In this document: positions 1-5,509 of the stretch, piece after piece
Layout of the letters: the number at the start of each line of letters is the position of its first letter
Position numbering within the stretch: position 1 is the first letter of the stretch
Assembly (NCBI GenBank): GCA_964431035.1
Contig: CAYSIF010000045.1
Span: 1-12,822 of the forward strand
Reading direction: 5' to 3'
Source of the DNA: Methanobrevibacter_A sp964431035
Lineage (GTDB): Archaea; Methanobacteriota; Methanobacteria; Methanobacteriales; Methanobacteriaceae
Length of the DNA: 12,822 nucleotides
Program-made: the position numbers and the translations under genes
The notes under the pieces: model-generated
Seen by the model: the letters and a program-made list of their open reading frames with translations, nothing else
What the model was told of the DNA's origin: nothing
Databases searched by the model: none

Positions 1-411
1 TAAAAAAACAAGCAAAAAATAAAAGAAAAAAATCTTAAGTTTCTAGCAATGAAAAGCAACATTACACATAAAAGTTTTAAAACTAAAAATAAAAAACCAT
101 TAAAAGCACTAGATAATTGAACTAAAGAGCAAAACAAGTTTAGATAAATAAAATACAATATAAATCTAAAAATAAATAAAATAAGCATATTAATTAAAGA
201 TCTATAAAAAAGATAATAAAACGGACAAATATGAATTAAAAATGGAAAAAAAGTGAACAAAATTTATTATAATCTTAAAAATATCGAATATAATTCAAAC
301 AATAAAGATGATCCAAAAAGTAATTGTATCAAAATATATGATAAATAATTATTATATATAACAAATGTTAAAAAATTAAAATACCTAATATGAAAGGGGG
401 AAATATTAAAA
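1..411. other. A-rich gene-free region upstream of the radical SAM gene
   Basis: No open frame with a ribosome binding site is visible on either strand. The plus strand is strongly enriched in A over T. A 70-codon minus-strand frame at 267-479 runs across the promoter and start of the radical SAM gene, has no convincing binding site and is judged a shadow. The first three bases are TAA, which could be the stop of a gene ending at the window edge, but this cannot be tested here. The right end carries the promoter of the next gene. Confidence 0.6.
351..360 (+). promoter_or_regulatory. TATA box of the radical SAM gene
   Basis: The sequence ATTATATATA lies about 52-61 bases before the ATG at 412. 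An archaeal start about 25 bases downstream would leave a leader of roughly 25-30 bases containing the strong AGGGGG ribosome binding site at 395-400. Confidence 0.5.
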
Positions 412-1731
412 ATGTTATTTAATGAATGGATTACAGAAGATGTTAAAAATGTTCTACTTGTAGAACCTAACTTCCCCATACCTACAAAAAGTAGAAATCA
501 CTCTAATTTTTTACCAATCGGTTTATTAAAAATTGCATCATATTTAAGAACTAAAAATATAAAATTTGAGTTAAAAAGACATGAAGATAAAGAAACACAA
601 CAAACATTAGATAACACAATAAATGATGATGCCCCTGATTTAATTTGCGTTACAAGTATTTTTACATATTGGAGCAAATATGTTAAAAATGCAGTTCAAT
701 ATTATAAAAAACTTTATCCTAAAACACCAATTATTGTTGGAGGTATTTTTGCTTCTTTAATGCCAAAAGAATGTAAAGAAATTACTGGTTGTGATGGCGT
801 CATTACTGGACAGATTGAAGAAGCTGAAAAATTAATTCCTGCTTATGATTTAGTTGATGTGGATTATCAGATACTTCATACTACTAGAGGTTGTATCCGC
901 AAGTGTGGTTTTTGTGGAACTTATATTATAGAACCAAATTGGAGATGTAAAAAAAGTATTAAAGATGAAATTGTTAAAAAGAAGTTAATTTTTTATGATA
1001 ATAACCTTTTAGCGAATCCTTATATTGAAGATATTTTAAATGAACTTATTGAGTTAAAAAAAAGTCGTAAAATATCATATATAGAGTCCCAATCTGGTTT
1101 TGATGGTAGAGTTTTAATTGATAATCCCCATCTTGCCAAAATGATGAAAGATGCTGGTTTTAAAAATCCACGTATTGCTTGGGATCATAGTTATAAACAG
1201 CACAAATATATTAAAAAACAAATTGATATTTTAACTAATGCAGGCTTTACTGCTAAGGAAATATCTATTTTTATGATTTATAATTATGATATTGATTATG
1301 AAGAGATGGAAGAAAAACGTGTAAAATGTGCTGAGTGGAACGTTCAGATTACAGATTGTAGATATAGACCATTAAATCAGACCTTTGATGAGTATAGTCC
1401 TTCAAAAACCAAAGGCCAAACTAATCGTGACTACTGGATTAATCCTAATTGGACTGATGGTGAGGTTAGGAAGTTTAGACGTAATGTTAGAAGACATAAT
1501 ATTTGCATAAGACACGGTGTAGATTATCACTCTGCATTATTAGAGCGTAAAAAAGTTCCTCAAGAAGATGCTAAAATTTATAGATTAATGAAGTATGATG
1601 AAGCAAAGCACTATATTCCAGATACTTGGACGCCATTTAAGTTTCATCCATCTTTAGAAAAAGATTATTATGAAGTTAAAGAAGTTAAATCCATACCTAA
1701 AGATGTGCGTCTTAAATATGAAAAATCTTAA
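412..1731 (+). CDS. B12-binding domain radical SAM protein, function unknown
   Basis: A 439-residue protein. Residues 13-150 look like a cobalamin-binding Rossmann domain: LLVEPNFP near residue 15, then PIGLLKIASYLR, then IIVGGIFAS around 107-115. It is followed by a radical SAM cluster motif CIRKCGFC with C161, C165 and C168 (CX3CX2C), which would hold a 4Fe-4S cluster and cleave S-adenosylmethionine. Members of this superfamily methylate or rearrange unactivated carbons. The substrate of this one cannot be told from sequence. The ATG at 412 is chosen for the AGGGGG binding site at 395-400 and a TATA box further up. Codons end mostly in A or T, unlike the exonuclease/dehydrogenase operon, suggesting transfer. 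The stop overlaps the convergent endonuclease stop around TTAA at 1728-1731, leaving no room for a terminator between the two genes. The long lysine-rich C-terminal third (about residues 300-439) matches no domain I recognise. Confidence 0.85.
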   Translation: MLFNEWITEDVKNVLLVEPNFPIPTKSRNHSNFLPIGLLKIASYLRTKNIKFELKRHEDKETQQTLDNTINDDAPDLICVTSIFTYWSKYVKNAVQYYKKLYPKTPIIVGGIFASLMPKECKEITGCDGVITGQIEEAEKLIPAYDLVDVDYQILHTTRGCIRKCGFCGTYIIEPNWRCKKSIKDEIVKKKLIFYDNNLLANPYIEDILNELIELKKSRKISYIESQSGFDGRVLIDNPHLAKMMKDAGFKNPRIAWDHSYKQHKYIKKQIDILTNAGFTAKEISIFMIYNYDIDYEEMEEKRVKCAEWNVQITDCRYRPLNQTFDEYSPSKTKGQTNRDYWINPNWTDGEVRKFRRNVRRHNICIRHGVDYHSALLERKKVPQEDAKIYRLMKYDEAKHYIPDTWTPFKFHPSLEKDYYEVKEVKSIPKDVRLKYEKS

Positions 1732-2591
1732 ATAGAATTCAATATATTTTCAATGTTTTCTGTAAACATTGTATAATTCATAAAATAATGAATTTGAGGC
1801 ATTAATTCATTTAATGTTTTATTCATATTCAACCATCCAGAACCATCACTAATCCATACAAATTTCATACCACTTTCTTCAATTTCACTTTGTAAATGTA
1901 TGTATGCATTTCCTGTTTCTATAGGTTTACTTCCAGTACTATTATAAAAATTGCATTCCATGATGATTTTTGGTTTCCCATTTTTGAATATGACAAAGTC
2001 TGCATATTTTGTTCTTAGTATATCTTTAACATTTACTTGTTCGTAAAATTCATAAACATTTGAATCTGCGAATTTATTTATTAAAAATTTTGCTATGATA
2101 TTTTCAAATGATTTTCCACTTCTGTTTTTACGTGCATTAGTATCTAATCCTACTTCAGTTCCTAGGAGATATGCTTTTAAATCTTTAATGTTTGTGAATA
2201 ATTCAAATATTCCTGTTTCTCTGCAGAATTCTGCAATATCTTCTGGTTTGAATGTTTTTGGATTGAAGTCATATTTTTTATATATTGTATCGAATATTTC
2301 CACTGTTTCGTTTCTTTTTTTGAATCTTATTGCTAAAATTGATGGTAATACTGGTACAATTTCGGGATTGCTTGATATTAAGCGTATGAAATTTTCTTCA
2401 ATATTTTCTAGTGACATTTGGTTTAGGCTATTTAGTAATCCTATTTCATATAAATGAGTTTCAACATTTTTATATACTTTATCCCAGTCTACAAAGAACT
2501 TGAAATTATGATTTGTTGGTAGTAATGTTTCTAGGAAATATTTATTATATTCTTCTTGACTATTAAAACCTAATTCATGATAATTGCTCAT
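1728..2591 (-). CDS. DpnII/MboI-family type II restriction endonuclease (GATC)
   Basis: A 287-residue protein, the usual length for the DpnII family (288 for DpnII). It should cut DNA at unmethylated GATC. The family signature GLDTNARKNRSG lies at 148-159. The likely PD-(D/E)XK-type site is D198 in YADFVI followed by E212 in MECNFYNSTGSK, the E-x-N-F-Y form known from DpnII and MboI. The ATG is preceded by AAGGGGAT in the short gap after the methylase stop (2612), so the gene is second in a methylase-endonuclease operon. In the orientation given, the methylase 5' end and its promoter point away, so no obvious promoter reads into this gene. An intact endonuclease without a complete methylase should be lethal, so it is probably silent here. 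Its 3' end overlaps the convergent radical SAM gene by four bases. The family call is firm; silence is inference. Confidence 0.9.
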   Translation of the reverse strand: MSNYHELGFNSQEEYNKYFLETLLPTNHNFKFFVDWDKVYKNVETHLYEIGLLNSLNQMSLENIEENFIRLISSNPEIVPVLPSILAIRFKKRNETVEIFDTIYKKYDFNPKTFKPEDIAEFCRETGIFELFTNIKDLKAYLLGTEVGLDTNARKNRSGKSFENIIAKFLINKFADSNVYEFYEQVNVKDILRTKYADFVIFKNGKPKIIMECNFYNSTGSKPIETGNAYIHLQSEIEESGMKFVWISDGSGWLNMNKTLNELMPQIHYFMNYTMFTENIENILNSI

Positions 2592-2611
2592 TATTTCTTC
2601 GTTATCCCCTT

Positions 2612-2991
2612 TTAATAATTTTTTATTAGTAATTCTGTTATATTTCCTCTTTTTTTAGCATTTGAGTTTATTGATCTTTTAGCAAGTACTCTTTCTATAT
2701 TGAATTCAGAGTATAAGTCATCGAAGAAATTATCTTTAGGATTTGTATTTTTTGGATCGCTGTTACTTAATAGGACTAATGCTTGTTTTTTTGATATTCT
2801 TTTATAATATTTGGCTAGTTCTATTTGTTCGTTGTCTCCAAAGTCATTTTTTGAGTAATTTGTAAAACTTGATGAGGTTGATAGTGGGCGATAAGGTGGG
2901 TCTAAGTATACAAAAGAGTTATTGTTGATAAAATTTTCACTTTTAAGGAATGAATCATTGATTATTTTAACTTTATGTTTACTTAATAAAC
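2612..2991 (-). pseudogene. C-terminal part of GATC adenine methylase, detached from its start by inversion
   Basis: The frame is open on the minus strand from 3010 down to the TAA at 2612-2614, with no in-frame ATG. It encodes the second half of a Dam/M.DpnII-type methylase. The catalytic motif DPPY (bases 2891-2902) is followed by RPLSTSSSFTNYS, then by LVLLSNSD, and ends in KKRGNITELLIKNY, as family C-termini do. Its first codons inside the inverted repeat read LLSKH, identical to the last five residues of the plus-strand fragment at 3085. Joining the two across the repeat gives 194 + 120 = 314 residues in one frame, a normal length for the family (M.DpnII is about 284). The AdoMet-binding motif is absent from this part, so alone it should be inactive. 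There are no frameshifts or stops, so this is not a decayed gene but half of one that can be reassembled. Confidence 0.9.
2975..2991 (+). repeat. Left inverted repeat of the methylase switch
   Basis: ATGTTTACTTAATAAAC, an exact 17-bp inverted copy of 3650-3666. The site is itself a near-palindrome: GTTTA and TAAAC arms around a 5-bp asymmetric centre. That layout is typical of a site bound by two recombinase subunits with a directional core. It lies inside the coding sequence and encodes LLSKH on the minus strand. Confidence 0.85.
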
Positions 2992-3084
2992 CTATTGAAA
3001 AAATATAGTTTTATGAAAAAATATTTATAAAAAATAAGCAAATATAGAAGTTTATTGAATAAATAGTTGAGAAATTAGATTTAT
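2992..3084 (+). promoter_or_regulatory. Promoter and leader of the methylase, inside the invertible segment
   Basis: This AT-rich stretch carries a TATA-like ATATTTATAAAA at 3021-3032, about 55 bases before the ATG at 3085, which fits an archaeal promoter with a leader of about 30 bases. No strong ribosome binding site is seen; GAGAAA at 3070-3075 is the best candidate. Because the promoter sits between the inverted repeats it moves with the methylase start. Confidence 0.5.
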
Positions 3085-3669
3085 ATGCAAGTTGATGTTT
3101 TTGATGAAGAAATTATTAAGGCCAAACCTTTTTTAAAATGGGCTGGTGGAAAAGGTCAATTAATTGATACTATTGAAGAGAGATTGCCTTCTAAAATTAA
3201 AGAAAATAGGAAGATTAAAAATTATTTTGAGCCATTTGTAGGTGCGGGTGCCTTATTTTTCCACTTAGCAAGTGAATATAAAATTAAAAGATCTTATATT
3301 TCTGATGTAAATAAAGAGTTAATATTAACTTATAGGATAATTCAAAAGTATCCTAGTGAACTTATTGATAATTTGGAGATATTGCAGGAGAAATTTTTAG
3401 TTAAAACTCAAGATGAGAGGAAAGAATTTTACACAGAACTTCGTAGCGAGTATAATTCTGATTTAGTAGATTTTAATTATGCTGTGTTAGATGATGAATC
3501 TATTAAGAGAGCATCATATACTATATTTTTTAATAAAACTGGTTTTAATGGTCTTTTTAGGGTTAATAAAAAAGGTGAGTTTAATGTTCCATGTGGAAAA
3601 TATAAAAATCCTAAAATTTGTGATAAGGAAAATCTAGAAAATGTTCATAGTTTATTAAGTAAACATTGA
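3085..3669 (+). CDS. N-terminal part of GATC adenine methylase (inverted orientation)
   Basis: 194 codons encoding the first two thirds of a Dam/M.DpnII-type N6-adenine methylase. FLKWAGGKGQLI at 16-27 and FEPFVGAGALFF at 48-59 form the AdoMet pocket. The GATC-recognition hairpin region lies at about 150-178, with FNGLFRVNKKGEFNVP closely matching Dam and M.DpnII. The frame runs through the right inverted repeat (SLLSKH) and meets a TGA at 3667, directly after the repeat. The catalytic DPPY motif is missing here and lies on the opposite strand at 2891-2902. The product as given could bind AdoMet and perhaps GATC but should not methylate. The ATG is the first possible start, since TAG lies in frame three codons upstream. 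Paired with the endonuclease at 1728-2591, it would protect host GATC sites when the segment is in the other orientation. Confidence 0.9.
   Translation: MQVDVFDEEIIKAKPFLKWAGGKGQLIDTIEERLPSKIKENRKIKNYFEPFVGAGALFFHLASEYKIKRSYISDVNKELILTYRIIQKYPSELIDNLEILQEKFLVKTQDERKEFYTELRSEYNSDLVDFNYAVLDDESIKRASYTIFFNKTGFNGLFRVNKKGEFNVPCGKYKNPKICDKENLENVHSLLSKH
3650..3666 (+). repeat. Right inverted repeat of the methylase switch
   Basis: GTTTATTAAGTAAACAT, the exact reverse complement of 2975-2991. It covers the last codons (SLLSKH) of the plus-strand methylase fragment, and the TGA follows immediately. The codon phase is the same at both copies, so recombination anywhere in the repeat keeps the frame. Confidence 0.85.
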
Positions 3670-3711
3670 ATTATTAAATTTTTTTTAGAAATAGTTTTTA
3701 TTAAAGGAAAT

Positions 3712-3847
3712 AAAAAAATTATAGGATTTTTTTTAAGTTTATTTTTTTATTGTGGAGTAAAAAAATAGGTTTTTTTGGAAAATAAAATTTTTGATAACAG
3801 TATTTTTTTGCGAATTTTTTTTAGAGTGTTTGTCCTATAATTTTTTT
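3712..3847. repeat. 15-bp perfect inverted repeat around a 106-base gene-free stretch
   Basis: AAAAAAATTATAGGA at 3712-3726 and its exact complement TCCTATAATTTTTTT at 3833-3847. Seven of the 15 bases are a homopolymer; the informative core is 9 bp, ATTATAGGA. The interior holds T-rich runs and no open frame. It could be an RNA stem ending in a T-tract, a small element with terminal repeats (no target duplication seen), or chance in AT-rich DNA. Confidence 0.4.
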
Positions 3848-3876
3848 GTGTGTGTGTTGACTTGCTACCTAAGCAT

Positions 3877-3894
3877 TTTTAGGTATACCTAAAA
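3877..3894. promoter_or_regulatory. DtxR-like palindromic operator
   Basis: TTTTAGGTATACCTAAAA is an 18-bp perfect palindrome. TTAGG/CCTAA half-sites resemble operators of DtxR/MntR-family metal regulators (established pattern; assignment inferred). An extra half-site, ACCTAA, lies just to its left at 3867-3872. If the TATA box at 3912-3919 is read on the minus strand, the palindrome covers the expected transcription start. Confidence 0.5.
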
Positions 3895-3911
3895 GTATAT
3901 TTGATATACTA

Positions 3912-3919
3912 TATAAATG
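3912..3919 (-). promoter_or_regulatory. TATA box of an apparently orphan minus-strand promoter
   Basis: Read on the minus strand the box is cATTTATATAG, close to the archaeal consensus. It lies between two DtxR-like palindromes whose centres are about 42 bp apart, four helical turns. No open frame follows on the minus strand between 3876 and 3667, so it may drive a small RNA or be left from a lost gene. Read on the plus strand it would start antisense into the alcohol dehydrogenase 3' end. Confidence 0.35.
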
Positions 3920-3935
3920 TTTTGGTAAACCTAAA
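3920..3935. promoter_or_regulatory. Second, imperfect DtxR-like palindrome
   Basis: TTTTGGTAAACCTAAA has the same 6-4-6 layout as the palindrome at 3877-3894, with one mismatch between the arms. It ends just before the alcohol dehydrogenase stop (3940) and sits directly upstream of the minus-strand TATA box. Confidence 0.4.
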
Positions 3936-3939
3936 AAAA

Positions 3940-5088
3940 TTAAAAATCTAAAGAACCTTCAAAAATATTTTCAAAAAGAGGAATAACATCCTCATCACGA
4001 ACAGGCCTTACATTATTAGAAGTATTCTCATCTAATAATACTTTATCCATTAATTCTTCCTTATCTATTAGTATATCTTCGAAATCTATTCCTAATTTTT
4101 TAAGGGATGTTGGGATTCCGAGTTTTTCATTTAAACTAATTAAGTTTTCACATAATTCATCAATACGGTTTATTTCCATGTTTTTTAAGATTGGGGAATA
4201 CTTATCTGATTTTTGTGAGTTGTATTTTATGATGTATGGTAGGTACATTGCGCTTAGTAGTCCGTGTGGTGGTGATTGTGTTGTAAATAGTAGTTCTGTT
4301 ACGTCGCATAGTGTGTGGCATATTCCTAGTCCTGTGTTTCCGCAGCTCATTCCTGCTTGTATTGATGCGTATTGTAGGTTTATTTTTGATTCTTCATTTC
4401 CATTGTATGCTTGTTCTATGTTTTCTGTGATTGTTTTTATTGCGTCTATGCTTAGTGCTTTTGAGAAGGTGTTTGTGTTTTTTGCTGTGTATGATTCGAA
4501 TGCGTGTGATAGTGAGTCCATTGCTGAGTATAGTAGGACGTCTCCTTGTATGTGTTTTATTATATTGTTGTCTATTATTGTCATGTCTGGTGTTAGTTGG
4601 TAGTCTGATACTGTCCATTTGAATCGGGTGTCCCAGTCTGATACCATTGCTACTGGTGTCATTGAGGATACTGAGTATGTTGTTGGTATTGCTATGAATC
4701 TTGATTTGTGTCTTATTTTTGGTAGTTTTTTGTTTGTTATTAGTTCTTCAAATTCTAATTTGGGGTGTTCGTAGAATACCCACATGGATTTTGTTGCGTC
4801 TATTACGCTTCCGCCTCCTAGTGCTATTATCCAGTCTGGGTTGTATTTTCCGAAGTGGAATGCTCCTCTTGTTACTAGTTCTTTTGTGGGGTTTGCTGGT
4901 ATTCCGTTTATTACGTTGACGTTTATGTAGGTTTTGTTTAGTTGTTCTATTACTTTGTCTAGTGTTCCGTTTTCTTTTACTGTTTTTTCTCCTGTTACTA
5001 TTACTGCGTTTTTTCCTTGTATTTTTCTTAGTGAGTCTAGGGCGTTTTTTCCGTAGTATATGTTTCTTGGTATTGTGAATCTTTCCAT
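3940..5088 (-). CDS. Iron-containing alcohol dehydrogenase
   Basis: A 382-residue member of the Fe-ADH family, which oxidises alcohols or reduces aldehydes with NAD(P)(H) in the cytoplasm. The nucleotide-binding loop GGGSVIDATKSM is at 91-102. The metal ligands are D191 and H195 in MDSLSHAFESY, H258 in GLGICHTL and H275 in PPHGLLSAMYLP: all four family ligands are present. The ATG lies one base after the stop of the 131-aa gene, with AGGAAA inside that gene's end as ribosome binding site, so translation is probably coupled. It is the last gene of the exonuclease-unknown-dehydrogenase operon. The last 80 or so codons (below about 4190) switch from A/C-ending codons to T/A-ending ones. Methanosphaera relatives are reported to use ethanol, so alcohol oxidation or aldehyde disposal is plausible, but the true substrate is not visible. 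Confidence 0.92.
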   Translation of the reverse strand: MERFTIPRNIYYGKNALDSLRKIQGKNAVIVTGEKTVKENGTLDKVIEQLNKTYINVNVINGIPANPTKELVTRGAFHFGKYNPDWIIALGGGSVIDATKSMWVFYEHPKLEFEELITNKKLPKIRHKSRFIAIPTTYSVSSMTPVAMVSDWDTRFKWTVSDYQLTPDMTIIDNNIIKHIQGDVLLYSAMDSLSHAFESYTAKNTNTFSKALSIDAIKTITENIEQAYNGNEESKINLQYASIQAGMSCGNTGLGICHTLCDVTELLFTTQSPPHGLLSAMYLPYIIKYNSQKSDKYSPILKNMEINRIDELCENLISLNEKLGIPTSLKKLGIDFEDILIDKEELMDKVLLDENTSNNVRPVRDEDVIPLFENIFEGSLDF

Positions 5089-5089
5089 G

Positions 5090-5485
5090 TTATTTTTTTC
5101 CTGGTATGTTTACTTTGATTGTTAGTCCTGCTTCTCCTATGAATTCTAGGTATTTTTTTGTTTGTAGTTTTTCTAGTGATATTAGTGGTGATGCTGTTAT
5201 TTGGTTTCCGCTTACTAGGTCTTTGAATTGTTCGAATTTGCTTGTGAGTATTAGGTCGAAGTGTCTGTTGTTTACTATGAATACTATGTCTACTACTGGG
5301 TTTCTTTGTTCTTCTAGTATTTTGCTTGTTCTTATGTCTATTTGGTCTTGTTTTCTACTTATTATTAGTATGTCTTCTCCGGATGCGTTGGATATTATTC
5401 CTACTATTCCGTTGTCTGGTATTTTGTTGAATGCGTTGTCTGGTTGTTTTAACCATTCTAGCCATTTGTTTATATCGAATATCAT
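5090..5485 (-). CDS. Conserved-looking protein of unknown function (131 aa)
   Basis: A 131-residue soluble protein that I do not recognise. It starts amphipathically (MIFDINKWLEWLKQPDN), has a hydrophobic strand-like stretch GIVGIISNASGEDILIISRK at 26-45, then VVDIVFIVNN around 64-73 and DLILTSKFEQFKDLV after it, suggesting an alternating alpha/beta fold. There are no cysteines, signal peptide or membrane segments. It begins 24 bases after the exonuclease III stop, with AAAGGAG as binding site, and ends one base before the dehydrogenase ATG. Its codon use (A/C-ending) matches the exonuclease, so it is a real native gene and part of that operon. Its context joins repair and alcohol metabolism and does not define a role. 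Confidence 0.8.
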   Translation of the reverse strand: MIFDINKWLEWLKQPDNAFNKIPDNGIVGIISNASGEDILIISRKQDQIDIRTSKILEEQRNPVVDIVFIVNNRHFDLILTSKFEQFKDLVSGNQITASPLISLEKLQTKKYLEFIGEAGLTIKVNIPGKK

Positions 5486-5509
5486 GATTTATTCTTTTTC
5501 TCCTTTATT

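Larger units (their letters stand above)
2975..3666. other. Predicted invertible segment (692 bp) switching the restriction-modification operon
   Basis: The segment lies between two 17-bp perfect inverted repeats. It holds the promoter, the start and the first 194 codons of the adenine methylase, now on the plus strand. Flipping it moves the methylase ATG to about 3558 on the minus strand and fuses it in frame to the 3' half at 2612-2974, restoring a promoter-methylase-endonuclease operon. In the orientation shown both genes should be off and only an N-terminal methylase fragment could be made. No recombinase gene lies in the window, so a flip would need an enzyme encoded elsewhere. The alternative is a single past inversion now fixed; the clean frames on both halves argue for a recent or reversible event. 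Confidence 0.8.

Noticed and set aside
267..479. 70-residue minus-strand hydrophobic frame at the radical SAM promoter
   Set aside because: It covers the promoter and start of a better supported gene and has no Shine-Dalgarno site.
2095..2457. 120-residue plus-strand frame
   Set aside because: Antisense to the DpnII-type endonuclease, which has clear family motifs.
2612..3669. Two separate genes or a frameshifted pseudogene instead of an inverted methylase
   Set aside because: The two parts lie on opposite strands, complement each other exactly and share the LLSKH codons at a perfect inverted repeat; frameshift decay cannot produce that. A misassembled orientation remains possible and is covered by the read-mapping test.
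3600..3940. Possible transposon remnant in the T-rich gap right of the switch
   Set aside because: No transposase fragment, no target duplication and only one 15-bp inverted repeat; reported as a repeat, not as an insertion sequence.
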